Both the position numbers and the translations under genes were made by a program. Below, in pieces: positions 1 through 11,699 of a DNA stretch of 64,000 nucleotides. Origin of the DNA: Deroplatys truncata (taxonomy: Eukaryota > Arthropoda > Insecta > Mantodea > Mantidae). The notes under the pieces are model-generated. The model was not told where the DNA came from and did not search any database. It saw only the letters and a list, made by a program, of their open reading frames with translations. The stretch spans positions 103,149,488-103,213,487 of the forward strand of contig CM060984.1 in the NCBI GenBank assembly GCA_030765065.1. The letters run 5' to 3'. The first letter of the stretch is position 1, and each line of letters begins with the position of its first letter.

Positions 1-754
1 TGCGGAATACTAAGCTCAGAGGCTAGACAAGTGCAGGTCATGTCACACTTTCGAATGAACACCCAGTAGTTGCGAGAGCGATAGTTGCAAATAAGACAAG
101 CATTTGTATATAAATGAATGAACATAATATTAACGGTTAATATGCAAGTACATATGCTATTTCTACGCTTTTTCTTGCCATGCTGTGTGCCTGCATAAGC
201 TCACTCTGGTTTAAATTTAATTTCAGTTTCCAATAGTAGTTTTCTCTTCTCTGATTGAAAGTAAACATAGAAAACGATTTAATACGAATATTTAAATAGC
301 GCTTATTGATACTATAAAATATACCGAATTGTATGCTTAAAACACACGTGTATTGGGCGCATGAAATAAAGTGCTGTCATATATGACTAATAAGTTTTGT
401 GTTTCAGGGTTTTATTTATACTGTAACCGATATTTCAAATTAAACTTCCTTCCTCTTCGAATTAATGTTGAAATACGATTATATAAATATCACACTTTAT
501 ACTAATATTATATTTTAAGCAGTAATATGCAAAATGGTTAAGTTATTTTCTCTAATAAAGTGGAAAAATTGATAGCTGCTTAGGAGTATTGGGTTTTCGC
601 AGCTCTTAGGTGTACGTTCATAATCAGTTCTAAAAGTATTAAATATGTAGGTATTCCCTGAATATTTTGATATTCTTATGTTTGTAATTAATACAACAAA
701 TCCCCCTTTAAGAGTTATAGAAGGTGTTGGAAAATTTTCATTACAAACTCCGAG
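1..754. other. AT-rich sequence, nothing recognised
   Basis: I see no open frame, tRNA-like box, terminal repeat or tandem array here. The composition is AT-rich and resembles the other unique stretches of the window. Confidence 0.5.
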
Positions 755-1352
755 TACTTATGGAGGGGACTAGGAGTTACGAGTATTCAGACGGAGGAGC
801 TCTGGTAACTGAAGAGCTCTTCACATAAGCCATAGCAGTCTCTTTATGCTTCCAACATGACTCCTGGGAGGAAGGAGTGAAGGGTGCCCAGAACTAGACG
901 GTGATGTGCGCTTACGAGGACGGGGTCCCTAACGATTCCAATATGACACCATTCCTGACGCTGGCTAACCCTGCCTTAGCCTCTCGCAACCTGGGGATCC
1001 CGGGAATAAACGAAACACTCCCAGGAAGGAAGGTGGCCTCAGCAGTTCGGTCAAGCGTCAGGGAGAAATCTTTCCATAGAGCAAGTTCCACCATCCCGCC
1101 GCAACACACCAACCGCCATCCCCTGGCCCTACAATCCTGAAACAGATTAGATGAAACAGATGAAAGGAAATGATAGGATCAGGAAATTCGTGGTAGCAGA
1201 GGCACAACCCCAACATTCGCCTATTGATCGGGGAAACCACGAATAAATCCAAGGTTAGAGTGCCCGGCCCGTTGGCAATCCAACCTTTAACCCTACTAAT
1301 GCGGGTCCCACACGTTATCGCGGAGCCATCTCGCTCGGTTAGAGGGAACTAA
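755..1352 (-). repeat. SINE-like repeat, long form (family C), tRNA-like head at right
   Basis: The stretch is homologous by eye to 46785-47110 and, inverted, to 47115-47590. Shared landmarks are the run reading 'cagacggagg', the 'ccaac(a/g)tgac(t/c)cctgg' block, 'gacg(g/a)gg(t/a)c' and the 'ctgaaacagatgaaagg' tail. The right end (about 1313-1350), read on the minus strand, has an A-box-like TGGCTC stretch after GAGCGAGA, so the element runs right to left from a degenerate tRNA-type promoter. Short open frames inside are not conserved between copies and are not genes. Boundaries are approximate. Confidence 0.55.
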
Positions 1353-1507
1353 GTAATAAAGGCTGGAAGATGAATAAATTGTTGAAAACGTGCCGTTTCC
1401 ATGCTGCAAGTGCAACAATTTCAATTCAAGTGTGCCTCACTTTCGCTTCTATTGGATGGAAGAGAGATTGTAATACTCTCATTTTCCCTTCAAAGCTATC
1501 GACATGA

Positions 1508-1800
1508 TGGATTATCAACCGGCGATTCAGGCTAGATGGATAGCCCAAGGGTCCAATTGCTGGCCTCCTTGATCACCAGATTTAACCCCTCTTGGATTTT
1601 CCTACTTTTCCGCAAGCACAGTCTGGTTTATGAAGGCTTGTAAATGCAGAGGAAAATCTGTTTCAGTTCTGGTAACTTCCAATGAGATTTAACACACCAG
1701 CTGTCAATGAACCAGTGTACCACAACATGATTCGTACATACAGTGTGTGCAAATAAGTTGGTGATCGGCACATCGAAACACTGTTTCAGTGAACCAGATG
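1508..1800 (+). pseudogene. Transposase C-terminal remnant (mariner-type DDE)
   Basis: The conceptual plus-strand translation gives RWIAQGS..WPP, a stop, then SPDLTPLGF, followed by a frameshift and KHSLVYEG. This is the end of the catalytic core of mariner/SETMAR-like transposases, where a GRWIGR-like stretch is followed by WPPRSPDLTPLDFFLW and LVY. The last catalytic aspartate would be the D of SPD. Stops and at least one frameshift show it is dead. No terminal repeats were found, so it is only a fragment. I see no neighbouring piece of the same element. Confidence 0.55.
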
Positions 1801-2374
1801 ACTAACATCCGAAAGAATATGTTGGAAAATGTGTATATGTAAACAAGGTCGTAAATCTATTTAAATTTTTAAATTTCAGTCCCGTTCCCAATAATTTTTC
1901 TTTTCTAGTATTTATTTATTTATTTAACTTCCAGCTCTAATATTATTAAAAATCAGGGATCAAAGATAAGGCACAAATGTTTAAAGTTTCATTTACTGTA
2001 ATTATCTAAGATTACTTGATCATTCTGAAAAATACTTCACCGTCACCATTCCTGGGGAGGTTAAGGACATCACAAATCAACTTGCTGAATATGTTTTCCT
2101 GGAATACGGTTATTGTGCTGTTGGAGACGCAAATGGCTAGCTTATGCTTATTCACATGGGTGACCTATTAAATGCAAAATATTCTATAAAATTACAAATT
2201 AAAATATAACGAAATATTTAATGACTTGCATTTTAATATTTAGAATAATGTTGCAAAACAAAAATAAGCCTTAAGAGCTTCTTTAAACTACGGTTAATTT
2301 TGTGTTGATTTCAACCAAATTTGACATGCGCCAACAAATGGTTCGTTTAGGAAGCTCTCCATCTGAGCTTATCT

Positions 2375-2942
2375 TATCTTATCTTCCGTAACGGAGGGGA
2401 CTCGGCACCGATACAGAGAAGATATTGTACCAACGCCTCACGAAGGGAATCTCTGGAAGGGAGCGAGGAGTGAGAGGAGACGCCGGGCGGCCCCAACCAG
2501 GAGTGACGGCACAGCAATGACAGGGTCTCTTAAGTTTTCAGATTGAGGCACCCCGGCAGTCGGACAGGCAGACTGGGGACCCCGCCTCACTCAGAGGGGT
2601 CCAATGCCTCTCAAGGGGATTTAGTTACCCCGACAACCAGCTAAAGACGGAGGGACGGAGAAAGATCCAGAGAGCATCCTTTTTCCGGTCACGTTGTACT
2701 ACCGAAACACCATCGTCGATACGTCCAACCCTGAAATAGACATAACGGGATGAAGGATGAATAGAATGATGAATGGAGCGAAACGCAGGGACAGAAAATT
2801 CAGGGCCTGTGCGAAAGAAACTCCAGCATTCGTCGACGACCCGGAAAACCCCGAAAAATCCATGGGTCAGAGTGGGCGGTCGCTGGTGATTGAACCCGGG
2901 CCAAAGACGTTGCCGCCTGATCCTGCTCTCCACCTAAACTAG
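2375..2942 (-). repeat. tRNA-derived SINE, long form
   Basis: On the minus strand the right end reads GAGCAGGATCAGGCGG...CCCGGGTTCAATC, an A-box and B-box arrangement typical of a tRNA-derived Pol III promoter. The same head appears on the plus strand at 54908 (GAGCGGGACGGCTCAGGCGG) and on the minus strand at 57560. The body keeps 'gggtcag', 'acccggaaaaccccgaaa' and 'agggacagaaaatt' in common with 57360-57480. The 102- and 61-codon frames inside are therefore repeat sequence rather than genes. Confidence 0.65.
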
Positions 2943-3028
2943 GTACCCTTAATTTTTAACTGGTTTCAACCAAATTTGAAACTATTGTGACGCAGTTATG
3001 GGCCTCAGTTATCACCAACCGAAAAGAT

Positions 3029-3530
3029 AAGTATGGAGTAGCGCACTCACCCAACGTAAACACAGAAGCGCTATTGAGAGATAATAGGATTGCACTGGAA
3101 CCATTTTTCTCCCCGCCTCCCGAACATTATGAAACTCTCTCGAGGGCGGCTATATAAGCGAAGTAGTCGTGAATGGGTTAGTGAGCTACTGTTCTTGATG
3201 CGACATAAAGTGCTGATTATTATACATAGCGTTCTCCGATTGACGTTGGGACGATAGTTCTGACCTGCAGTGAGTGCTGCTACTGCGACAGATTAGAGAG
3301 GTCCTGTGTTCGACTCTCCGGCGAGTGAAGTGGAAGGAAGGAGAGGCTACTTCATATATATTTCAATACGCCGCTACGTCGCAAAGAAACATGAAATAAT
3401 GGGGAATATTGAATTAGATCACATTTGTGAGATCTAGTTTTTTAGAGAGATTAGTGAAGTGAGAACTTAGAGAAATGACAGTGAAAACTAGACAAAGCCA
3501 CAGTATGAGCAAATTTTCTTAAAACGTATT
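3029..3530 (+). promoter_or_regulatory. Heat-shock-promoter-like repeat, copy 1
   Basis: This segment is homologous to 59790-60260. Both share a GCGC(A/T)CTCA start, a 'ggattg..ctggaa' stretch, a 'ccgcct(c/t)ccgaa' block, a 'gtgagtgctgct(a)ctgcgaga' tract, 'ttcgac(t/g)c' and a 'gtgacagtgaaaac' end. Copy 1 has a good TATA box (CTATATAAG, 3150-3158) but damaged heat-shock-element pentamers at 3121-3143. Copy 2 keeps near-perfect pentamers but has lost the TATA. Together they look like a promoter plus 5' UTR of hsp type, or a dispersed repeat built on one. No coding region follows in either copy. Confidence 0.45.
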
Positions 3531-4345
3531 AATTCAAAACTTTGCTTGTACGGAAGGACAGCTATCGATGAAATATTTGCTCTGCAGTAGTGAATTTTTT
3601 TAAAGAATAATTTGTTTTATATTCCCCCTTGATATTGGACATGTTCTCAAATTATTCCATGTTAGTTGGCTAGAAATATAATTAAAATAATAAAACATCC
3701 ATCTGATGTGTTACACTTAGATGCCTTTCTCTGCTCTTGTACAAACTATTCTTACAAACGCTTACTCTCCATCTACTTAATGTTAATCGAGATATCGAGA
3801 TGTTAATCTTATTGCTAATTTGCTTGTAGGTACAAGGGGAATATAGTGGGCTTTAACTGATAGTGAAATCTTTTAAGAGCTGGTTGTTATGTCCAGCATT
3901 CTATTCTCTTTGCATCTCCAGGACATAAAAAAAACCAATAACGAATTCCCATTTGAGAAAAAGTATAAGTATTGGAAAGTTCAAAAAAATAACAGGGAAT
4001 ATCCGGGAATGGTTTCTCGACAAAAAAATATCTGACATAAATTGTGTGTTTTAACGAGATCTACAGTTTTTGTGTACAGGAAATTTTGTCTACCTCTTGC
4101 GGTTTACCAGTTATAGAAAAGCCATTCAGAAATAAGAGGACTTTTGGGGACATTCCCAGAAAATGCAAGATTAGCATTTTATTTGTCATGAAAATATCTT
4201 AAATATATAACATTTTAATAAAAATTGTTAGGGCCATTTTTGAGAAAATCAAAGTTTTCGAAAAAAGTTCCATGTAAAGGGTAGTCTGGGGTGGAGGAGT
4301 TTTTTGAAAATCTTCGCGTCGCAACTTTGAAAGATACTGAACCTA

Positions 4346-5565
4346 CACTATGTGATAAAAAGTATCCGGATATCCCCACAAACATACGCTTTTCATCTTA
4401 GGTGCATTGTGCTGCCACCTACTGCCTGGTACTCATCCGCGACCTCAGTAGTCATTAGACATCATGAAACAACAGAATGGGACGCTCCGTGGAACTCATG
4501 ACTTCGAACGTGGTCAGGTGATTGGGTGTCACTTGTACCAGAGGTCTGTACGCGAGATTTCCACCCTCCTAAACATCCATAGGTTCACTGTTTCTGATGT
4601 GATAGTGAAGTGGAAACGCGAAGGGACATGTACAGCACAAAAGCGTACAGGTCGACCTCGTCTGTTGACTGACAGAGACCGCCGACATTTGAAGAGGGTC
4701 GTAAAGAGTAATAGGCAGACATCTATCCAGACCATCACACATGAATTCCAAACTGCATCAGGATCCACTCCAAGTACTAGACAGTTAGGCATGAGGTGAG
4801 AAACCTTGAATTCCATGGTCGAGCGGCTGCTTATAAGCCACACATCACACAGGAAAATGCCAAACGACGCCTCGCTTGGTGAAAGGAGCGTCAACCTTAC
4901 ACGATTGAACAGTGGCTAAACATTGTGTGGAGTGACGAATCACGGTACACAATGTGGTGATCCGATGGCAGGGTGTGGGTATGGCGAATGCCTGGTGAAC
5001 GTCATCTGCCAGTGTGTGGGTGCCAACAGTGACATTCGGAGGTGGTGGGGTTATGGTGTGGTCGTGTTTTTCCTGGTGGGGGCTTGCACCCCTTAATTTT
5101 TTTGCGTGCACGATCACAGCGCAGACCTACATTGATATTTTAAGACCTTCTTGCTCCCCACTGTTGAAGAGCAATTCGGGGATTGCGATTGCATCTTTCA
5201 ACACGATCGAACACCTTTTCATACTGCATGGGCTGTGGCGGAGTGGTTACACGACAATAACATCCCTGTAATGGACTGGCCTGCACAGAGTCCTGACTTG
5301 AATCCTATAGAAGACCTTTGGGATGTTTTGGAACGCCGACTTCGTGCCCGGCCTCACCGACCTACATCGATACCTCTCCTCAGTTCCGCACTCCGTGAAG
5401 AAACCTTCCAGTATCTGATTGACAGTATGCCTGCGAGAGTGAACGCTGTCATCAAGGCTAAGGGTAGGCCAACACCATATTGACTTCCAGCATTACCGAT
5501 GAAGGGCGCCACGAACTTGTACGTAATTTTCAGCCAGGTACCCGGATACTTTTGATCACGTAGTG
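4346..5565 (+). mobile_element. Tc1-like DNA transposon (1220 bp)
   Basis: The terminal inverted repeats start CACTATGTGATAAAAAG on the left and CACTACGTGATCAAAAG on the right (reverse complement), both followed by TATCCGG. TA dinucleotides at 4344-4345 and 5566-5567 are the target duplication. The length fits a small Tc1 element. The transposase inside is broken, so the copy cannot move itself, although its ends look usable in trans. Confidence 0.9.
4464..5483 (+). pseudogene. Tc1-like DD34E transposase, disrupted
   Basis: The first frame (4464-4796) opens with a real ATG and holds the paired-type helix-turn-helix region with a GRPR hook (TGRPRLLT). A frameshift and stops follow. The catalytic core resumes with VWSDES near 4930 (first D), then FQHDRTPFH with the second D near 5205, and DWPAQSPDLNPIEDLW with the third residue. 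There are 34 residues between the second D and the E, which defines DD34E Tc1. An intact protein would be about 340 residues. It would cut and paste the element at TA sites in the nucleus. Confidence 0.85.
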
Positions 5566-5772
5566 TAAATACTAAGTTTGATATTTATCCGAATTTTCGT
5601 TTTTGGGTTACGCTGTTCATAGACATAGACACAAATATACGGAGACCTTTTTCTAAAAGTGCTTTTTTTTATTCAGGCAGCCTCGAAACATGTATTTCCG
5701 ATGAAATCTCGGTATCGAATTTTTGGGTGGAATGCAATACTTCCCCTACATACTAGAAAGTATAGAAAGTTA

Positions 5773-6656
5773 TAACTATACTACTATGTTTATGGCATTC
5801 AGCAGAAGTACGACATTAAATTCTGAGCTGAAATCGTTGTGCCCTTACATGGAACTGTACGTTTCTGAACGTAATTTATTAGTATTTTCTCAGTCCTATT
5901 TTAAGCTCTAGCAGCCTGATTTGCTACATCTAAACATCCTCTATATTCACGAGTCGCTGCTAACGTACTTGTTATAATCAACATTGTTTGTTCAATGATT
6001 TTGTTTCGTCAAGAGCTCTCTTTACAACATTTAATAAAACAATTCCTTGAAGTTAAAGCTTTTAGCTGTGTTAGTTCCGCTTTCCTTTTAGGTAAAATAC
6101 TGCAGTTTAAGTTTGCATACCAGCGTTGTGAAAATGGAGATCTGAACACATGAGATGTAAATTGGGCATTCTAATGTGAAGACAGAAAGACCGTAAAACC
6201 GATTTCCATATTTTAAAACATATTTTTTGTTCTCTCTCTTTTCTGGCGCACAGTTACAAATTGTTTGGTGTTTCAGGTATTTATTATTTCAGAGCAATTT
6301 ACAGTCTACAAATAGAGTGCTCTTTAACATGTAAAATGCATTACATTAGCCAAATGCTATGCGAACTTTTTTTCCCTTTTTTATGTGCCTATGTTCTCTT
6401 GAAATATTTCCCACCTGTTGAAAAATACCGCCAGTACCGAGGAGAACGTCATTACAGTTTAACCAACTATGCAGTTTAAACTAATAAACTCAATTTCTAT
6501 ATTAACTACTCTTCTATGTGTCTGTACGTAGTAATGTCAAAACAAATCGTAAAAAACTGTTTCGAGGAGAGATTTGGGAAGAGTGCAATGGCATTGACTG
6601 CATTTCTAGCGACGTTTGATTGCATGTGATGGTTTTACACCTCATACAGTCCCCTT
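5773..6656. other. AT-rich sequence, nothing recognised
   Basis: No coherent open frame, tRNA-like box or repeat match was seen. The 72-codon frame at 6261-6476 has no similarity that I recognise and lies in AT-rich sequence. Confidence 0.4.
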
Positions 6657-6904
6657 TTTACTTTCTCTACTACCTCTGTAGCAAGTAGAGGAAGTATTGT
6701 ATTCCACCAAAGATTTGATACCGAGATTTCACCGAAAATACAGGTTTTAATGTCTCTGAATCGTACGTTTTAGAAAAAATGACCGCATTTGTTTATACGT
6801 ATCTGTAGACAGCATTACTCAAAAGTGAAATTTCGGATGGTTAACAAATTTAGTATTTCAAGAACAGAATCCTCCAAGTATGTAACTCCCAAGGAGCATC
6901 TGAT
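6657..6904 (+). repeat. Family A, truncated copy
   Basis: It begins with the family end TACTTTCTCTACTAC, keeps 'attgtattccacc' and 'gataccgagatttcaccg', and breaks off after about 250 bp, directly before the next copy. Confidence 0.75.
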
Positions 6905-6907
6905 TTT

Positions 6908-7787
6908 TACTTTCTCTACCACGTACATAGAGAAGGTATTGCATTCTACCCAAAAATTCTGTACCGAGATTTCACGAAAAATACGTGTTTTGAGGCACCC
7001 TGAATTCAAATAAAGCATTTTTGGAAACATGTCCGTGTGTGTGTCCATGTGTCAGGCTGTGTGTCTGTGAATCCATAATTCAAAAACGAAAAGTCGGATA
7101 AATACCAAACTTAGTATTTAGGTTCAGTATCTTCCAAAGATGAGACACAAACATTTTCAAGAAAATCCCCCAAGCCCAGACTACCCTTTACATGGAAGAT
7201 TTTTTGAAATTTTTTATTTTTTTAAAAATGGCTCTAACGATTTTGATTAAAATAGCGTATATTAAAGATATTTATTTTACAAATGAAATGTATACCTTGA
7301 ATTTTCTGGGAATAGCCTGTGAAGTCCACTTCATTTGGAAGAACTTTTATATAATCTTGATAACTGGTAAGCGTTAAGCGATAGACGAAAACTTACTAGA
7401 CATAAAATGTAGGTCTCTTTGAATCACACCATTTATTTCAAAAAGTTCTCGTAGCATAAACCACTTCTGAGATAACCGTTATTAAAGGTTCGAATTGTTC
7501 ATTTCTTGGCCTTTCCTTTAAATTCCTGTTAAAATTCAGTTGTTTCTCGCGGTGCATGGAAACAGTATGGAATTATAAGGCCAGCCTATAGTGTCCAGTT
7601 CTTAAAAATCTGACTATCGCTACTCCCTTTATATCTATAACGAAATGTGTAATGTATTTATTTCTGCAAAGGATTGAGATTAAAATGTAGAAGACAGAAA
7701 GATAAGTTTTAGTAAGAATAGTTTGTATACCCACTAATAATCGATAGGGATAAAGAAAGTCATATGAATGTATCACAAATTTTTTTA
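6908..7787 (+). repeat. Family A, full-length diverged copy
   Basis: This copy runs from TACTTTCTCTACCACG to 'agaaagtcatatgaatg' plus 'catcacaaattttttt'-type end sequence. It contains the short (TGTG) tract, 'ccctttacatgg' and 'cgattttgattaaaat' that mark the family. The 77- and 74-codon frames inside are part of the repeat. Confidence 0.8.
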
Positions 7788-8340
7788 ATAACTATAACAT
7801 TGAGTTGTTTTATAAAAATTAATATATGCTTTCTGTAATATTTAATATCCTTGTACATTGCTCGAGTTTATTATACGTTATATTTTGTAAGCTTTTAAAA
7901 GTGTTATGATATTGCTCTGGCATTTTAACTTGTTCGTTTTGGTAAAACCATTTGTCTTCGACTATCTATATGCCTGAATCATTAGCATAATGCACATGTT
8001 ACAACAGCACCTAGTAGGATTAAAATGTATAGATATCTACAATACGTACCATTTGAAACCTACCGGCGTTCTAGTGGGCGGTGCGGCGTGCGTTTACTGG
8101 GGAAATGGGAGCGCGCTCACGCACGATACGAACACAAGTGCAGTGAATGGCGAAGATTAGGCCTACCGTCTTATACAAATAATGCCCGGTAGAAGGTAAT
8201 AAGACAACTTAACGTTGATATTAGCGTTTAGCAAAGCATAGGTTGAAAATGTTTAGCATATGACCTTAGGAGCGTTTTGTAAGTTAACGCTAGGTGTGTC
8301 TCAGAAGACAGATAATGTAGGGCCATTACTAGAAGTGGGA
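7788..8340. other. Unassigned sequence, GC-richer island at 8060-8165
   Basis: AT-rich sequence precedes a short GC-rich stretch (ctaccggcg...gcgcgctcacgcacg). I see no gene. The island could be the outer part of the degraded element whose transposase lies at 8925-9810. Confidence 0.3.
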
Positions 8341-8349
8341 AAAGTTAAC

Positions 8350-8920
8350 GTAAGAGGAATGGGATGGGAAGAATGCTGAAGTATTGGTATAGGATAAGCC
8401 AGTTGTCAGAAGACAATATTTTGAAAAGCTGTTTATATTATCAAGAAAAGCATTTTAACAATGAATGTTGGTTCAGTAAAATGAAAGAGCTCTTAGCGAG
8501 AGTAGGGCTAGGTGATATATGGGACATGAAATGACATGAAATGATACCGGCATTCTGGAAAATTGCCAGAGAAAGATATGAGGACATTTATAAGCAAAAG
8601 CTGAGAGCACGGAGTAGTGTAATGAAATCATTGCTATTTTACAAAATGATAAAGACGAAATTTGGAAAATACAAATACGTAGACATTTGTAACAAGAAGA
8701 AAAGGGAAGCAATAGAATGGTTTAGGCTAGGGGTATGAAAACTTAGGGCACTGAGAAGTAATGTTATATTCGCAACATGTTCTGATATGCGGAGAAATTG
8801 AAGATGGAATACGCATTCTAATGGTATATAAAGGAACAAATAATGGGGGAAAAGATTTATTAGAGATAATTGGCTAAAGATAATAAATAGCATTTTAAAA
8901 ATGAATAAAAGGTATATAGG
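8350..8920 (+). pseudogene. Probable non-LTR reverse-transcriptase C-terminal remnant
   Basis: The conceptual translation gives a fairly coherent stretch: LRYWYRISQLSEDN, then ECWFSKMKELL, VGLGDIWD, ARERYEDIYKQKLRARSS and YVDICNKKKREAIEWFRLGVW. These phrases resemble the helical C-terminal tail of insect non-LTR reverse transcriptases, with the usual Cys-His tail degraded (ATCSDM, then stops). Codons 8541-8735 form its longest open part. No catalytic RT motif lies in the window. The fragment runs straight into a transposase remnant, so it is probably a chimeric or nested relic. The assignment is from memory of family style and not certain. Confidence 0.45.
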
Positions 8921-8924
8921 TAGG

Positions 8925-9810
8925 TCTCAGGTAAGAGGTTTACGAGAATTTGATGAGATAGGACAAAGGTTAGAACATAACCCAAAGAAATCTGAGTAGG
9001 TTATCACAGAAAATGGGAGTTTCACAATTCTCAGCTTGGAAAGCCACTAAACTTTTAAAATTAAAACCTTATAAGATAACCGTAGTTTAGGAACTGCAAC
9101 TGCGTGATGCTGCGAGTAGAGTAAATTTCTGCAATTGGATGTCGGGTAAAGTTAATGATGGCTCTATGGACCCAGAGTTAATTTTTTTTCACAGACGAAG
9201 CATGGTTTTCTTTAAATAGCCATGTATGGACACGAAACAACAGATACTGAGTGCAGAAAAATCCGATATTGTAAATGAAATGCCATTGTTTGACCAAAAA
9301 AATGGTGTTTGGTGTGCTGTGAATGCGTACCGAATTATAGGGCATATATTCTTTGAGGATAAGTTAATGGGCAGAGGTACAGGGATAATCAAACCATTCC
9401 TGGAATATTTGTGTGACATTGAATGCACACAGGATATTTTCAACAAGACTCTGCTACAGCACATACAGCTGATCTCTCGTTGAAATTGATTGAGGAAAAT
9501 TTTGAGGATAGGGTTATCAGTAAAGGACTATAGTCACCGTGCTCCCCAGATCTTACGGTATGCGGCTTTTTATGGGGGAACTTAAAAAATAAAGTGTATC
9601 GGAACAATCCCGCATACGTTGGAAAAACTGAAAGACAATATCAGAAGAGAAATTACTGCAATTTCAGAAGAAGAATTAATGCGTGTTAATGGAAATTTTC
9701 TTAAAAGATGTGAGAGATGCGTGGCAGCACGAGGACACATTTCTAACACCTTCTGTGATAAAGGTATGTGGTTATTGTATGCATGTATGCTTGTAAATGT
9801 ATGCGCTTGA
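8925..9810 (+). pseudogene. DDE transposase pseudogene (HTH plus DDE type, cockroach/termite style)
   Basis: In changing frames I read EHNPKKS, then LSQKMGVSQFSAWKATKLLKL (helix-turn-helix), FFTDEAWFSLNSHVW near 9185-9230 (first D), QDSATAHTADLSL near 9450 (second D), and CSPDLTVCGF with WGNLKNKVYRNNP near 9540-9610 (third D). The end has the usual ITAISEEELMRVNGNFLKRCERC stretch (9655-9720). Several stops and frameshifts make it dead. The N-terminal half is clearly related to the interrupted transposase at 50818-52540. A GC-rich run at 9835-9930 may belong to its 3' end. Confidence 0.7.
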
Positions 9811-9949
9811 ATTGCCGGCACGCTATGCGCTTGAGTTCAGGGTCTGTGAATATTCAACTCGACCAGCAGCAGCGTACGATCCTGCGGCAGCAGCGGGCCG
9901 CGAAGCAGCCGGCCAGGAGTCAGAAATATGCCACTGTATAAGTAAGCAG

Positions 9950-10057
9950 TAGAGAAAGTAAAAATTAGCTTTCGTAAGAATAGTCTTTGGAAGCCATTTA
10001 TAAATACACGTTATGGGTAGAGAAGGCTATGTGAATGTAAAACATCAGGTTTTTTTA
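9950..10057 (+). repeat. Family A end fragment
   Basis: It shows 'gtagagaaagtaaaaa' fused to the opposite family end 'agctttcgtaagaatagtc...gggtagagaaggctatgtgaatg', with the middle deleted. Confidence 0.6.
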
Positions 10058-10147
10058 ATTTCTGTCATCATAGATATTTCGTTTTTGTTATGTTTGGATA
10101 ATTGCAGAGTAGACCTAATACTTAATCAGGAATATGTTTCCGTTTTT

Positions 10148-11030
10148 TACTTTCTCTACTACGCATATAAATAGGAAAATATTGCATTCCACCCAAGAAT
10201 TCGATGTCGGTATTTCACCGAAAAAATATATTTTGAGGCCGCCAAATTAAAAAAAAAAGTCTTTTAAAAACAAGGTTCGTGTGTGTGTGCGCGCGCGCGC
10301 CTGTGTATGTGTGTGTGTCTGTGAACAGCATAACTCAAAAAAAGAAAAGTCGGGTAAATACCAAAATTGATATTTAAATGCGAAGAGAAGATTTTAAAGA
10401 AAATTCCCCCACTCCAAACTACCCTATACATGGAACACTTTTTGAAATTTTCTATTTTCTCTAAAATGATTATAATGATTTTGGTTAAAATACCACATAT
10501 TAAAGATATTTACATGACAATAAAATGCATGTCTTGGAAAATGTCATTTTCTGGAAATATCCTATGAAGTCATCTTCATTCGGAAGAAAATTTGTTTAAC
10601 CTTGTATAACTGGTAAACGTTAAGCAACAGACAAAAACGCACTACACAAAAAGTGTAGATCTCTTTAAAACACACAATTTATTTCACGTAACCTTTTTTG
10701 TGGCATAAGCTATTTCCGAGATATCCGTTATTAATAATTAAAATTGTTCAATACTTTATCTTTCTTTTAAAGTCTTTTCGACATTCAGTTGTTTCTCCGA
10801 CTGCATGGAAAGAGTATGTAAAGCCAGCGTAATGCGTCTAGTTCTTAAACTCTTGATTATCGCTATTTGCTTTTCATTTATAACGAAATTTGTGATTAGC
10901 CATTTCTGTACGATTTATATCGATTAAAATGAAGTAGACAGAAAAATAAGCTTTCTTTAAGTAAGCTATATCCATTAAAAATTATACAAGGTAGAGAAAC
11001 TCATGTGAATGCAAGACATCAAAAATTTTA
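10148..11030 (+). repeat. Family A, full-length copy
   Basis: It is bounded by TTTTTTA/CTTTCTCTAC on the left and 'gtagagaaactcatgtgaatg...catcaaaaatttta' on the right. It contains a GT/GC microsatellite at about 10270-10320 and the family core 'ccctatacatgg', 'tttctctaaaatgattataatga'. No coding capacity. Confidence 0.8.
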
Positions 11031-11395
11031 TTGTATTATTATCAACTACGGATGCTTGAAAATAAAAAGCAACAGGTGTTCTGCTTTCTCTGTACTGAAC
11101 ACAGTGTTGGAAATTAACAACAGTCCATACATTTGTAATTATAAAATATATAACTTAGAAATTGCATATTTCATAGTATAGGTACATTCTTGTTTGTTTT
11201 CACAGATAGCGTCCTACTTCGGTTGACCGACGACCCGTGCAATTAAATGTGTTCTACAGTTTCTCTATAGGCAGTAAGTTCTTGTATATTCCTTATACAA
11301 AATTATATACGACTCAGTTGACTAGAGAAGACTTCATAAGTTATTTCTTATGTCCGTATGTAAAACATCTTCATCTTTAATTGATTATCCTCCTT
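11031..11395. other. AT-rich sequence, nothing recognised
   Basis: No gene or repeat match was noticed. Confidence 0.4.
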
Positions 11396-11697
11396 TATGT
11401 AGGATTTAGGCTCCCAAGGACTTACAAGCCTTGGGTCAGTAGCCTGTCGAGGAGCAGGATCCAGGATGGGTGATCAGCCCAATTCCTGGTAGGACGGGAA
11501 GAAGAAGGAAATGAAATGTGGTGATGAAAGGGGTGATAGGAAATTTCACGGATCAAATTATCCAACCCAGCATTCGGATAGCGACCGAGGAAAACCTCGA
11601 AAAAACCTTCCGTCAGATTCGTCGGCACAGCGGGTTCGAACCAGGGTCTTCCGAATGCGGGCTACAAACTTTACCGACTAAGCCATCCCGCTCGTTT
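11396..11697 (-). repeat. tRNA-derived SINE
   Basis: Read on the minus strand from 11697, the head is CGAGCGGGATGGCTTAGTCGG with an A box (TGGCTTAGTCGG) and, about 45 nt further, a B box (GGTTCGAACCC). The body extends to about 11396. Spacing and sequence fit a Pol III tRNA-type promoter. The tRNA cloverleaf is not intact. Confidence 0.75.
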
Positions 11698-11699
11698 CG

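Larger units (their letters stand above)
3699..5772 (-). repeat. Family A copy split by a Tc1-like element
   Basis: The left part (3699-4345) begins with the family's ATCTGATGTG end and runs to 'gatactgaacc'. The family continues at 5566 with 'aaatactaagtttg' and ends near 5772 with 'tatagaaagt'. Elsewhere in the window the two are contiguous as 'gatactgaacctaaatacc', so the Tc1-like element interrupts exactly there with a TA duplication. The family has no coding capacity. Confidence 0.8.

Noticed and set aside
2625-2933. 102-codon minus-strand frame
   Set aside because: It lies inside a tRNA-derived SINE with other copies in the window that do not keep the frame.
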